Source: Hyphomicrobiales bacterium
GTDB taxonomy: Bacteria > Pseudomonadota > Alphaproteobacteria > Rhizobiales > Xanthobacteraceae
DNA length: 47,707 nt
Direction of reading: 5' to 3'
Assembly: GCA_017305555.1 (NCBI GenBank)
Contig: JAFKKM010000046.1
Location: 1 to 47,707, forward strand
Numbering within the stretch: the first letter of the stretch is position 1; every line of letters begins with the position of its first letter. This document shows, in pieces, positions 19,483 to 29,958 of the stretch. Made by a program: the position numbers and the translations under genes. The notes beneath the pieces are model-generated. The model did no database searches, was not told the origin of the DNA, and saw nothing but the letters and a program-made list of their open reading frames with translations.

Positions 19483-22233
19483 ATGAATATCGTCATTGTC
19501 GAGTCGCCTGCGAAGGCCAAGACGATCAATAAGTATTTGGGCGGCGGCTACGAAGTGGTCGCCTCGTTCGGCCATATCCGCGACCTCCCGGCCAAGAATG
19601 GGTCGGTGGATCCGGACGCCAACTTCAAGATGATCTGGGAGATCGACCCCAAGGCCTCCAGCCGCCTGAACGACATCGCCCGCTCGGTGAAGGGCGCGGA
19701 CAAGCTCATTCTCGCCACCGACCCTGATCGCGAGGGCGAGGCGATCTCCTGGCACGTCCTGGAGGTTCTGAAACAGAAGCGCGCGCTGAAGGACCAGCCG
19801 ATCGAGCGCGTGGTCTTCAACGCTATCACCAAGCAGGCCGTCACCGACGCCATGAAGCACCCGCGCCAGATCGACGGCGCGCTGGTCGACGCCTACATGG
19901 CGCGCCGCGCGCTGGACTATCTGGTCGGCTTCACCCTCTCCCCGGTTCTCTGGCGCAAGCTGCCGGGCGCGCGCTCCGCCGGACGCGTGCAGTCCGTCGC
20001 GCTACGGCTGGTCTGCGACCGCGAGCAGGAAATCGAGAGTTTCGTCGCGCGTGAATACTGGTCGCTGGTGGCAACGCTGACGACGCCGCGCGGCGACGCC
20101 TTCGAGGCGCGCCTGGTCGGCGCCGACGGCAAGAAGCTGGCGCGGCTCGACATCGGCAGCGGCGCGGAAGCCGAAGACTTCAAGCGTGCCATCGAGGCGG
20201 CGAACTTTACCGTCGGCAGCGTCGAGGCCAAGCCGGCGCGGCGCAATCCCTACGCGCCCTTCACCACTTCGACCTTGCAGCAGGAGGCCAGCCGCAAGCT
20301 CGGCTTCGCGCCGGCGCACACCATGCGCATCGCGCAGCGCCTTTATGAGGGCATCAACATCGGTGGCGAGACCACCGGTCTCATTACTTATATGCGTACC
20401 GACGGCGTGCAGATCGATGGCTCCGCGATCACTCAGGCGCGCAAGGTGATCGGCGAGGATTACGGCAAGAACTACGTACCGGATGCACCGCGCCAGTACC
20501 AGACCAAGGCGAAGAACGCGCAGGAAGCGCACGAAGCCATTCGCCCCACTGACATCTCGCGCCGCCCGGCTGATCTGCGCCGCAGCCTCGATAACGATCA
20601 GGCGCGGCTCTACGAGTTGATCTGGATCCGCACCGTGGCGAGCCAGATGGAATCGGCCGAACTCGAGCGCACCACTGTCGATATCGTCGCCAAGGCAGGC
20701 ACGCGCACGCTCGACCTGCGCGCCAGCGGCCAGGTGATCAAGTTCGACGGCTTCCTGAAACTCTATCAGGAAGGCCGCGACGACGATCCGGACGATGAAG
20801 ACAGCAACCGCCTCCCCGCGATGAGCGACGGCGAAGCCTTGAAGCGTCAGGCGCTCGCCGTCACCCAGCATTTCACCGAGCCGCCGCCGCGCTTCTCGGA
20901 AGCGTCGCTCGTGAAGCGCATGGAAGAACTCGGCATCGGCCGACCCTCGACCTACGCATCCATCCTGCAAGTGCTGCGCGATCGCGGCTATGTACGGCTC
21001 GACAAGAAGCGGCTGCATGGCGAGGACAAGGGCCGCGTGGTGGTCGCGTTCCTGAAGAAGTATTTCGCGCGCTACGTCGAATACGACTTCACCGCCGAGC
21101 TGGAAGAAGACCTCGACCGCATCTCCAATAATGAAGTGTCTTGGCAGGACGTGCTCAAAGCGTTCTGGGCCGGCTTCACCGGCGCGGTCGACGACATCAA
21201 GGACCTGCGCGTCGCGGAAGTGCTCGACGCACTCGACGAGATGCTGGGGCCGCACATCTATCCGCCGCGCGAGGATGGCGGCGATCCGCGCCAGTGCCCG
21301 ACCTGCGGCACCGGACGGCTGAATCTGAAGGCCGGCAAGTTCGGAGCGTTCGTCGGCTGCACCAACTATCCGGAGTGCCGTTACACGCGTCCGCTCGCCG
21401 CCGATGGCGATGCCGGAGGCGACCGCATTCTCGGCAAGGACCCGGAAAGCGGGCTCGACGTCGCGGTGAAGTCGGGCCGCTTCGGGCCGTATATCCAGTT
21501 GGGTGAAGCCAAGGACTACGAAGAAGGCGAGAAGCCGAAGCGCGCCGGCATTCCGAAAGGCACCTCGCCCGGCGACATGGAATTCGACCTCGCGGTGAAG
21601 CTGTTGTCGCTGCCGCGCGAAGTCGGCTTGCATCCGGAAGACGGCAAGCCAATCAAGGCCGGCATCGGCCGCTTCGGGCCTTACGTGCAGCACCTGAAGA
21701 CCTACGCCAGCCTGGAGGCCGGCGACGACGTCTTCAACATCGGCCTCAATCGCGCGGTGACTTTGATCGCGGAGAAGATCGCCAAGGGTCCGGGGCGACG
21801 ACGCTTCGGCTCCGATCCGGGCAAGCCGCTCGGTGAGCATCCGACGCTCGGCGCGGTCGCAGTGAAGAGCGGCCGCTACGGTGCTTATGTCACCGCCGGC
21901 GGCGTCAACGCCACCATTCCGAGCGACAAGACGCAGGACTCGATCACGCTCGCGGAAGCGATCGCGCTGATCGACGAGCGCGCGGCCAAGGGCGGCGGCA
22001 AGGCGAAGCGGCCTGCGGCGAAGAAGGCGGCGAAAAAACCTGCCGCCAAATCCGCCGACGGCACCAATGCTCCGGTGAAGAAAGCGGTCGCCAAGAAAGC
22101 TGTTGCCAAAAAACCGGTCGCGAAGAAAGCCGCAAGCAAGGCGCGCGCGCCGGTGAAGGCGGCAGCGAAAGCCTCCCCTGCTAAAGCGCCGAAAGCATCC
22201 GCGAAAAAGAGCGCCGGCAAGGCCGGCGGATAA
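19483..22233 (+). CDS. topA: DNA topoisomerase I
   Basis: TopA relaxes negative supercoils by nicking and rejoining one strand. The 916-residue protein has the N-terminal TOPRIM domain (MNIVIVESPAKAKTI, ATDPDREGEAISWH), the type IA core with catalytic Tyr303 in ITYMRTDG, and a C-terminal zinc ribbon around residues 605-633 (CPTCGTGR ... GCTNYPEC) followed by several topoisomerase C-terminal repeats (KSGRFGPYIQLG, GRFGPYVQH, KSGRYGAYVTAGG). It ends in a ~70-residue Lys/Ala-rich H1-like tail (KKAAKKPAAKS and similar), likely disordered and DNA-binding. rnr follows after 12 bases. Confidence 0.98.
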   Translation: MNIVIVESPAKAKTINKYLGGGYEVVASFGHIRDLPAKNGSVDPDANFKMIWEIDPKASSRLNDIARSVKGADKLILATDPDREGEAISWHVLEVLKQKRALKDQPIERVVFNAITKQAVTDAMKHPRQIDGALVDAYMARRALDYLVGFTLSPVLWRKLPGARSAGRVQSVALRLVCDREQEIESFVAREYWSLVATLTTPRGDAFEARLVGADGKKLARLDIGSGAEAEDFKRAIEAANFTVGSVEAKPARRNPYAPFTTSTLQQEASRKLGFAPAHTMRIAQRLYEGINIGGETTGLITYMRTDGVQIDGSAITQARKVIGEDYGKNYVPDAPRQYQTKAKNAQEAHEAIRPTDISRRPADLRRSLDNDQARLYELIWIRTVASQMESAELERTTVDIVAKAGTRTLDLRASGQVIKFDGFLKLYQEGRDDDPDDEDSNRLPAMSDGEALKRQALAVTQHFTEPPPRFSEASLVKRMEELGIGRPSTYASILQVLRDRGYVRLDKKRLHGEDKGRVVVAFLKKYFARYVEYDFTAELEEDLDRISNNEVSWQDVLKAFWAGFTGAVDDIKDLRVAEVLDALDEMLGPHIYPPREDGGDPRQCPTCGTGRLNLKAGKFGAFVGCTNYPECRYTRPLAADGDAGGDRILGKDPESGLDVAVKSGRFGPYIQLGEAKDYEEGEKPKRAGIPKGTSPGDMEFDLAVKLLSLPREVGLHPEDGKPIKAGIGRFGPYVQHLKTYASLEAGDDVFNIGLNRAVTLIAEKIAKGPGRRRFGSDPGKPLGEHPTLGAVAVKSGRYGAYVTAGGVNATIPSDKTQDSITLAEAIALIDERAAKGGGKAKRPAAKKAAKKPAAKSADGTNAPVKKAVAKKAVAKKPVAKKAASKARAPVKAAAKASPAKAPKASAKKSAGKAGG

Positions 22234-22245
22234 CAGCGAGCCCCA

Positions 22246-24624
22246 TTGAGCAAGCCACGCGATAGCCGATTTCCTGACCGCGACGCGATCATCGCATTCG
22301 TGCGTGCGTCGAAAAGCGAAGTCGGCACCCGCGAGATCGCGCGCGCGTTCGGCTTGAAGAATGCCGACCGCGTTGAACTGAAGCAGATCTTGCGCACGCT
22401 CGCCGACGAAGGCGTGCTCGCCAAGCGCGGCCGCGAACTGCACGAAGCGGCCGCACTGCCGCCTACCCTGCTCGCCGACGTCACCGGCCGCGACAGCGAC
22501 GGCGAGTTACTGGCGGCGCCGGCGGAATGGGACGTCGAGACGCAAGGTACCGCGCCGAAAATCCGCATACGCTTGCCGCGCTATCCCAAGCCCGGCACCG
22601 CCGCCGGCATCGGTGATCGCGCGCTGCTGCGCATCGAGCCCGACAGCAACGACGAAGCGCACGCTTACATTGGCCGCGTGATCAAGATCATCGACCACGC
22701 CAAATCGCGCGTGCTCGGCATCTTCCACGCCCTTCCCGGCGGCGGCGGACGGCTGGTGCCGGTCGACAAGAAGCAGGCCGGGCGCGAACTCAACATCGCC
22801 AAGGCCGATACCGGTGGTGCGGAAGATGGCGATCTCATCAGCGTCGATCTGGTCCGCTCGCGCGGCTTCGGCCTAGCATCGGGTCGCGTCAAGGAGCGGC
22901 TCGGTTCGCTGGCCACCGAGAAGGCCATCAGCCTGATCGCGATTCACGCCCACGATATTCCGCAGTCGTTTTCGCCCGCCGCCCTGAAGGAAGCCGAGGC
23001 GGCCGCGCCTGCGACGCTGCAAGGCCGCGAGGACTGGCGCGATATTCCGCTGGTCACCATCGATCCACCGGATGCGAAAGATCACGACGACGCCGTGCAC
23101 GCGACGCCGGACGACGATCCCGCTAACAAGGGCGGCTATATCGTTCACGTCGCCATCGCTGACGTTGCGTTCTACGTGCGGCCGGGATCGGCGCTCGATC
23201 GCGACGCGCTGCTGCGCGGCAACTCGGTGTACTTCCCGGATCGCGTCGTGCCGATGCTGCCGGAGCGCATCTCCAACGACCTGTGTTCGCTGCGGCCGGG
23301 CGAAGCGCGTGGCGCGCTCGCCGTGCGGCTGGTGATCGCGCCGGATGGCCGCAAGCGTTCGCACACATTCCATCGCGTGCTGATGCGCTCGGCCGCGAAA
23401 CTCAGTTACGCGCAAGTGCAGACCGCCATCGACGGCCATCCCGATGATGCCACCGGGCCTCTGCTCGAGCCGATCCTCAAGCCGCTCTACGCGGCTTACG
23501 CGCTGGTGAAGCGCGCGCGCGACGAGCGCGAGCCGCTCGAACTCGATTTGCCGGAACGCAAGATTGTCCTCAAACCCGACGGCACTGTGGACCGCGTGGT
23601 GACGCCGGAACGGCTCGATGCGCACAAGCTGATCGAAGAATTCATGATCCTCGCCAACGTCGCCGCCGCCGAGACGCTGGAGAAAAAAGGCCTGCCGCTG
23701 ATCTATCGCGTCCACGACGAACCAACGGTGGAGAAGGTGCATAACCTTCAGGAATTCCTGAAGACGCTCGACATCTCTTTCGCCAAGAGCGGTGCGCTGC
23801 GGCCTTCGGTATTCAATCGCGTCCTGACCAAGATCAAGGGCCACGACTCCGAGCCGCTGGTCAACGAAGTGGTGCTCCGCTCACAGGCACAGGCGGAATA
23901 TGCGGCCGAGAATTACGGTCACTTCGGCTTGAACCTGCGCCGCTACGCGCATTTCACCTCGCCGATCCGCCGCTATGCTGACTTGGTCGTGCATCGCGCC
24001 ATCATCCGTGCGTTAGGGCTTGGTGCCGGCGCCCTGCCCGAAACCGAAACCATCGAGACGCTGAGTGAAGTCGCCGCGCAGATTTCCGCGACCGAACGCC
24101 GTGCGATGAAGGCGGAACGCGAAACCGTCGACCGGCTGATCGCGCATCATCTCGCCGACCGCATCGGCGCAGTGTTCCAGGGCCGCATTTCCGGCGTCAC
24201 CCGCGCCGGCCTGTTCGTGAAACTCAGCGATACCGGCGCCGACGGCCTGATCCCGATCCGCACGCTTGGAACCGAGTATTTCAACTATGACGAAGCCCGC
24301 CACGCGCTGGTCGGCACACGCAGCGGTGCCATGCATCGGCTGGGTGACGTGGTCGAGGTTCGTCTGGTAGAAGCAGCTCCGGTGGCCGGTGCGCTGCGTT
24401 TCGAACTGTTGTCGGAGGGTCATACCGCTCCGCGCACGCGTCAACGACAGCGTGACAGCGACCGCTCGCACGAGGTGCGCCGGGCACGCGGCAAGGTCAA
24501 GGCCGGACGCGCGGCGAAAAAGCCACTGCGCAAACTTGCAAAAGGCCAATTTGCAAAAGGACCGGGGAAGTCTACCAAGAACAAGGCGAAATCCGGCAAA
24601 GGCAAGAACAAGGGCAAAACGTAA
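22246..24624 (+). CDS. rnr: Ribonuclease R
   Basis: RNase R is a processive 3'-5' exoribonuclease that degrades structured RNA. The 792-residue protein has an N-terminal winged-helix segment (VGTREIARAFGLKNADRVEL), cold-shock-like regions, the RNB catalytic domain with DPPDAKDHDDAVHA near residue 275 (the Asp cluster binding Mg), and a C-terminal S1 domain (VFQGRISGVTRAGLFVKL). A long Lys/Arg-rich tail ends it. Translation appears to begin at TTG 22246: no ATG fits, the N-terminal sequence is conserved from that codon, and the gene starts 12 bases after topA. It is probably co-transcribed with topA. Confidence 0.96.
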   Translation: MSKPRDSRFPDRDAIIAFVRASKSEVGTREIARAFGLKNADRVELKQILRTLADEGVLAKRGRELHEAAALPPTLLADVTGRDSDGELLAAPAEWDVETQGTAPKIRIRLPRYPKPGTAAGIGDRALLRIEPDSNDEAHAYIGRVIKIIDHAKSRVLGIFHALPGGGGRLVPVDKKQAGRELNIAKADTGGAEDGDLISVDLVRSRGFGLASGRVKERLGSLATEKAISLIAIHAHDIPQSFSPAALKEAEAAAPATLQGREDWRDIPLVTIDPPDAKDHDDAVHATPDDDPANKGGYIVHVAIADVAFYVRPGSALDRDALLRGNSVYFPDRVVPMLPERISNDLCSLRPGEARGALAVRLVIAPDGRKRSHTFHRVLMRSAAKLSYAQVQTAIDGHPDDATGPLLEPILKPLYAAYALVKRARDEREPLELDLPERKIVLKPDGTVDRVVTPERLDAHKLIEEFMILANVAAAETLEKKGLPLIYRVHDEPTVEKVHNLQEFLKTLDISFAKSGALRPSVFNRVLTKIKGHDSEPLVNEVVLRSQAQAEYAAENYGHFGLNLRRYAHFTSPIRRYADLVVHRAIIRALGLGAGALPETETIETLSEVAAQISATERRAMKAERETVDRLIAHHLADRIGAVFQGRISGVTRAGLFVKLSDTGADGLIPIRTLGTEYFNYDEARHALVGTRSGAMHRLGDVVEVRLVEAAPVAGALRFELLSEGHTAPRTRQRQRDSDRSHEVRRARGKVKAGRAAKKPLRKLAKGQFAKGPGKSTKNKAKSGKGKNKGKT

Positions 24625-24633
24625 GAGCAGATC

Positions 24634-25104
24634 GTGAAAACACCCGCCGCTTCAACCTGGACGCAGAAAGCCGCCTCGCCGCCCGAACGCGACGTCTGGC
24701 TCGCGATGAAGCGCGGCCTACGTTGCCGTTGTCCGCATTGCGGCGAAGGCAAATTGTTCCGCGCCTTTCTCAAGGTGAACGACACTTGCCCCGCCTGCGG
24801 CGAAGCGCTGTTCCATCATCGTGCCGACGATCTGCCCGCTTACCTGGTGATCGTGATCGTCGGCCATATCGTTGTGCCGGTCGCGCTCTCCGTCGAAACC
24901 AATTTCGCGCCGCCGATCCCGCTGCAACTGGCGATCTATCTGCCGCTCACACTTTTCTCGGCGCTGCTGTTATTGCAGCCGGTCAAGGGCGCGGTGGTCG
25001 GGTTGCAATGGGCCTTGCGGATGCACGGCTTCGACGACTCCGATTCCTCTGACACGCCGATCCGCGATAAAGCGGGCGGCACTATCGCACCGGAAGCCCG
25101 ATGA
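24634..25104 (+). CDS. DUF983 family membrane protein
   Basis: The 156-residue protein has the DUF983 layout: a zinc-ribbon-like N-terminal part with paired cysteines (CRCPHCGEGKLFRAF, then CPACGEALFHHRADD), followed by two membrane segments (LVIVIVGHIVVPVALSV and AIYLPLTLFSALLLLQPV). The start is GTG at 24634, nine bases after the rnr stop. Its own stop overlaps the NUDIX start codon (ATGA). Family function is unknown; the cysteines suggest metal binding at the membrane surface. It sits inside the topA-rnr-DUF983-NUDIX cluster. Confidence 0.92.
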   Translation: MKTPAASTWTQKAASPPERDVWLAMKRGLRCRCPHCGEGKLFRAFLKVNDTCPACGEALFHHRADDLPAYLVIVIVGHIVVPVALSVETNFAPPIPLQLAIYLPLTLFSALLLLQPVKGAVVGLQWALRMHGFDDSDSSDTPIRDKAGGTIAPEAR

Positions 25105-25850
25105 CGGACATGACGACCACGACGCCTGTGAAAGAAGAAAAAGAAGCCGACCACCATCCCTATCGGCGGCCCCGTGACGCGGCGACATTGATCCTGATCG
25201 ATCGCAGCTACGCCAAGCCCAGGGTGCTGGTGGGCAAGCGCCACGCCAACGTGGTGTTCATGCCGGGCAAGTTCGTGTTTCCGGGCGGCAGCGTCGACAA
25301 GACTGACAATCGCGTGCCGGTGGCAGCGCCGATTCCTCTCGAACTCGAAGCCAATCTGATGAAAGGCAGCCCGAAGACAGAGCCGTCGCGGGCGCGCTCG
25401 CTGGCGATTGCCGCCATCCGCGAAGCTTGCGAGGAAACCGGACTGTGCCTCGGCTGCAAGTGCGACAACGGCGGTACGCGCAAGCTCGACGGCGTGTGGC
25501 AACCGTTCGCCGATGCCGGTTTGTTGCCAGACCCCTCAAGCCTGTTCCTGATCGCCCGCGCCATCACCCCACCTGGCCGCGTGCGCCGTTTCGATACCCG
25601 CTTCTTCACCGCGGATGCCTCAAGCATCGCCCATCGCGTCGAAGGCGTCATTCATGCCGATGCTGAACTGGTCGAACTCGTCTGGCTGGAAATCGGCTCC
25701 GATTCGCTCGCCGACCTTCATCCGATGACCACGCGCGTGCTTCAGCAACTGGACAAGCGCCTTGCCACCGGCCCCCTGCGCCACGACGCGCCGGTGCCGT
25801 TCTTCCATTTCTACGGCGGCAAGATGCAGATGGATATGCTGCCGGGCTGA
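25101..25850 (+). CDS. NUDIX hydrolase
   Basis: The 249-residue protein is a NUDIX family pyrophosphohydrolase. The Nudix box is recognisable as FPGGSV at its start and AAIREACEETGL at its catalytic helix (REUxEExGU), but about 45 residues are inserted between the two parts, as in the NUDT19-like or CoA/acyl-CoA pyrophosphatase-like branch. The substrate cannot be assigned. The ATG overlaps the DUF983 stop by four bases, pointing to coupled translation. Confidence 0.9.
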   Translation: MTDMTTTTPVKEEKEADHHPYRRPRDAATLILIDRSYAKPRVLVGKRHANVVFMPGKFVFPGGSVDKTDNRVPVAAPIPLELEANLMKGSPKTEPSRARSLAIAAIREACEETGLCLGCKCDNGGTRKLDGVWQPFADAGLLPDPSSLFLIARAITPPGRVRRFDTRFFTADASSIAHRVEGVIHADAELVELVWLEIGSDSLADLHPMTTRVLQQLDKRLATGPLRHDAPVPFFHFYGGKMQMDMLPG

Positions 25851-25985
25851 CGCCACCGCGAACGCCGCGCATAAAAACGCCTCTCCTGCCCGGCGAAAAG
25901 ACAACGTCATTCCCGGGCCGCCGGATAGTTTTGCCGCCGATCGTCGCTATGTCTGCTGAACGATCGGTTCGACGGGACGACAAAG

Positions 25986-27314
25986 ATGGCGACACGACAA
26001 TTGAAGCTCGGCGCGTTCATGCGGCCGGTGAGCATCCATACCGGCGCATGGCGCTATCCCGGCGCGTGGCCGGACGCCAACTTCAACTTTGCGCATCTCA
26101 AGCGCCTCATTCAGAAGCTCGAGCACGGCAAGTTCGACGCCTTCTTCATGGCCGATCATCTCGCTGTGCTGAACATGCCCATCGCTGCGCTCAAGCGCAG
26201 CCATACGGTGACGTCGTTCGAACCGTTCACGCTGCTCTCAGCGCTCGCCGCCACCACCGAGCGCATCGGCCTGATCGCCACCGGCTCGACGACCTTTGAC
26301 GAGCCCTATCATGTCGCCCGCCGCTTCGCCTCGCTCGACCACATCAGCGGCGGCCGTGCCGGCTGGAATATCGTCACCACATCGAATCCCGATGCTGCGC
26401 TCAACTTCGGCCTCGACGATCACATGGCACATGCCGAACGCTATCGCCGCGCGCGGGAATTCTACGACGTGGTCACCGGCTTGTGGGACTCGTTCGCCGA
26501 CGACGCCTTCGTGCGCGACGTCGAACAGGGTTTGTATTTCGATCCGGCGAAGATGCACGTGCTCGACCACAAGGGAAAATATCTCTCGGTGCGCGGGCCG
26601 CTCAACATCGCGCGTCCCGTGCAGGGCCGGCCGGTGATCGTGCAAGCCGGCGCATCGGAAGACGGCAAGCAACTGGCCGCGGAAACCGCCGAAGCCGTGT
26701 TCACCGCCGGCGGCAGTCTCGCGGACGGGCAAAAGCTCTACGCCGATATCAAGAGCCGGATGGACAAGCTCGGCCGCGACCGCAATCACCTCAAGATCCT
26801 GCCCGGCGCCTTCGTGGTGGTCGGCGACACCGACGAGGAGGCGCGCGCCAAGCGTGCGCAACTCGACAGCCTGGTGCATTACGATAGCGCCATCGCTTCG
26901 CTGTCGGTGATCCTCGGCGTCGATGCCTCGGGCTTCGATCCGGATGGGCAATTGCCGCCGCTCCCGGAAACCAATGCCAGCAAGAGCGGCCAGCAGCGCC
27001 TCGTTGACGTCGCTGCGCGCGACAGGCTGACAGTGCGCCAACTCGCCGAGCGGGTCGGCGGCTATGGCGGCCTGTCGTTCGTCGGCACGCCGCAGACCAT
27101 CGCCGACAAGATGCAGGAATGGCTGGAAACCGAGGGCTGCGACGGCTTCAACATCATGTTCCCATTCCTGCCGCAGGGCCTCGACGATTTCGTCGACCGG
27201 GTAGTGCCGGAGCTGCAAAAACGCGGCATTTTCCGCAAAGAGTACGAGGGTCGCACCCTGCGGGAAAATCTCGGGCTGCCGCGGCCGAAAAACCGATTCT
27301 TCGAGCCGAAATAA
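25986..27314 (+). CDS. LLM class flavin-dependent oxidoreductase (NtaA/SnaA/DszA branch)
   Basis: A 442-residue bacterial-luciferase-fold monooxygenase of the long-chain NtaA/SnaA/DszA branch, which uses FMNH2 from a partner reductase and O2. Typical motifs are the N-terminal LKLGAFMRP, HLKRLIQKLEHGKFDAFFMAD, FDEPYHVARRFASLDHISGGRAGWNIVT, RPVIVQAGASEDGKQLAAETAEAVFT, and the C-terminal GTPQTIADKMQEW and EGCDGFNIMFPFLP. Substrates in this group include nitrilotriacetate, dibenzothiophene sulfone and alkyl sulfur compounds, so the substrate is open. No flavin reductase lies next to it. Its stop codon sits inside a terminator hairpin. Confidence 0.92.
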   Translation: MATRQLKLGAFMRPVSIHTGAWRYPGAWPDANFNFAHLKRLIQKLEHGKFDAFFMADHLAVLNMPIAALKRSHTVTSFEPFTLLSALAATTERIGLIATGSTTFDEPYHVARRFASLDHISGGRAGWNIVTTSNPDAALNFGLDDHMAHAERYRRAREFYDVVTGLWDSFADDAFVRDVEQGLYFDPAKMHVLDHKGKYLSVRGPLNIARPVQGRPVIVQAGASEDGKQLAAETAEAVFTAGGSLADGQKLYADIKSRMDKLGRDRNHLKILPGAFVVVGDTDEEARAKRAQLDSLVHYDSAIASLSVILGVDASGFDPDGQLPPLPETNASKSGQQRLVDVAARDRLTVRQLAERVGGYGGLSFVGTPQTIADKMQEWLETEGCDGFNIMFPFLPQGLDDFVDRVVPELQKRGIFRKEYEGRTLRENLGLPRPKNRFFEPK

Positions 27315-27335
27315 CCCCGGTTCCCGCGGTTATTT
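27309..27335 (+). terminator. Hairpin overlapping the monooxygenase stop codon
   Basis: AAATAACC-C-CGG-TTC-CCG-C-GGTTATTT folds with one C-C mismatch and a three-base loop. The TAA stop (27312-27314) is within the left arm. The right arm ends in TTATTT but no long T-run follows. It probably marks the transcript end before rpmG. Confidence 0.5.
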
Positions 27336-27348
27336 GACTGCGAAAACC

Positions 27349-27376
27349 TTGACTTTGGGCCATTCGCGGCTAGTTT
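27349..27376 (+). promoter_or_regulatory. Sigma-70-type promoter for rpmG
   Basis: TTGACT (27349-27354) and TAGTTT (27371-27376) are spaced by 16 bases and lie 66 bases before the rpmG ATG, on the correct strand. This matches a housekeeping -35/-10 pair well, as expected for a ribosomal protein gene. Confidence 0.55.
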
Positions 27377-27442
27377 GCCGGCCAAACGCGGATTGGCGGT
27401 TGCCGGTCGGCTGCCGATTCCTGACATTTTCGAGGTTTACCC

Positions 27443-27610
27443 ATGGCCAAAGCGGTCACCATCAAGGTCAAGCTGGTTTCCACCGCCGACACCGGCTTCT
27501 ATTACGTCGCGAAGAAGAACTCGCGAACAATGACCGACAAGATGGTCAAGAAGAAGTACGACCCGGTCGCGCGCAAGCACGTCGAGTTCAAGGAAGCCAA
27601 GATCAAGTAA
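27443..27610 (+). CDS. rpmG: 50S ribosomal protein L33
   Basis: The 55-residue product ([20 protein letters not shown], then [20 protein letters not shown], ending [13 protein letters not shown]) is a full-length L33 of the cysteine-free, zinc-independent kind seen in Alphaproteobacteria. It starts at ATG 27443, and a strong intrinsic terminator follows. Confidence 0.97.
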   Translation: MAKAVTIKVKLVSTADTGFYYVAKKNSRTMTDKMVKKKYDPVARKHVEFKEAKIK

Positions 27611-27637
27611 TCTTTTCAGATACTTGAATGGGAATTC

Positions 27638-27665
27638 AACGGGGCCTTCGAGGCCCCGTTTGTCG
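27638..27665 (+). terminator. Intrinsic terminator of rpmG
   Basis: AACGGGGCCT-TCG-AGGCCCCGTT (27638-27660) is a perfect GC-rich stem with a short loop, followed by TGTCGTTT. It lies about 30 bases after the L33 stop. Confidence 0.85.
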
Positions 27666-27763
27666 TTTCACGAGATACCGCGAGACATAATCGCGGGTCA
27701 TCCCCCGGCTGGTCCCGGCTGTGACTCCGATCCTTCAAGTAACCCTGGGAACGTCTGCGCCCT

Positions 27764-29137
<1,374 letters not shown>

Positions 29138-29146
29138 TGCAATCTC

Positions 29147-29512
29147 CTAACCGATAAATCGGCGGACTGTTTCAATGAACTTTCCAACCGAAATCGGTTT
29201 CGACAAATAAGCTTCGCACCCACCCTCGCGGATACGTTCCTCGTCGCCCTTCATCGCGAAGGCGGTGACGGCGACAACGGGAATCGCCCGCAACTCGGGA
29301 TCGTCCTTGATCCAGCGCGTGACCTCGAGGCCGGAGACCTGCGGCAACTGGATATCCATCAGGATCAGATCCGGTCGGGATTTGCGCACGAGATCGATCG
29401 CCTCGTAACCGTTGCTGGTGCCCGAGGTCTGATACCCATGGGCTTCCAGCAGGTCGCGAAAGAGCTTCATGTTCAGCTCGTTGTCCTCAACGATCAGGAC
29501 GGTTTTTGCCAT
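29147..29512 (-). CDS. divK: Single-domain response regulator DivK
   Basis: The 121-residue protein is a lone receiver domain: acidic pair in [10 protein letters not shown], phospho-acceptor Asp53 in [13 protein letters not shown], switch Thr in [13 protein letters not shown], and conserved Lys in YLSKPISV. The sequence, especially [16 protein letters not shown], matches DivK, which controls the CckA-CtrA pathway and asymmetric division in Alphaproteobacteria. It is the first gene of a divK-pleD operon. The start is set by [10 protein letters not shown]; upstream in-frame residues are not conserved. Confidence 0.95.
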   Translation of the reverse strand: MAKTVLIVEDNELNMKLFRDLLEAHGYQTSGTSNGYEAIDLVRKSRPDLILMDIQLPQVSGLEVTRWIKDDPELRAIPVVAVTAFAMKGDEERIREGGCEAYLSKPISVGKFIETVRRFIG

Positions 29513-29658
29513 CCCGCCCCTCCCATCTCGCAACGAAGCGCCGCCCCATCCAGAACTCCACCAGGAGCCCATAATTTGCTAGTGAATCGGGCCACCCTTG
29601 AGTCTGGCATAATCGGCGAAAATAGAGCCCATAAGTTACGGAAAGGCAAACACGATCG

Positions 29659-29958
29659 ATGACAAAGCGTGCCAAAAATCCACGCCAAATCGCTGAAATC
29701 GTGGCCATTCAGGCCCTTTCCTTCGTCGCGGGCGAACCCGAGCGGCTGGGGCTGTTTCTGGCCGAGAGTGGGTTAGGTCCGGATACGTTGCGGTCTGCTG
29801 CTACCGACCCGCAATTTCTTGCCGCCGTGCTGGATTTCGTCCTGCGAGACGACGCCATGGTGAAGGCTTTCGCCAAGTCGGTCGAACTCGATCCCACCAA
29901 CGTCGCGGCCGCCCGCCAGGTGCTTGGCGACCCGCAATGGGAGCGCGACATTCCGTGA
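29659..29958 (+). CDS. DUF3572 family protein
   Basis: The 99-residue helical protein matches DUF3572: AIQALSFVAGEPERLGLFLA, then SGLGPDTLRSAATDPQFLAA and VLDFVLRDDAMVKAF. It is cytosolic with no known function. Its TGA stop overlaps the GTG start of dinB (GTGA), so the two are translationally coupled. It is divergent from divK with ~146 bp between. Confidence 0.92.
   Translation: MTKRAKNPRQIAEIVAIQALSFVAGEPERLGLFLAESGLGPDTLRSAATDPQFLAAVLDFVLRDDAMVKAFAKSVELDPTNVAAARQVLGDPQWERDIP

Noticed and set aside
20002-22443. 813-codon open frame antisense to topA
   Set aside because: A shadow of the high-GC topA gene; no ribosome site or plausible product.
29573-29658. SOS or LexA box for the DUF3572-dinB pair
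   Set aside because: No GTTC-N7-GTTC sequence, the alphaproteobacterial SOS box, was seen in the divergent region.
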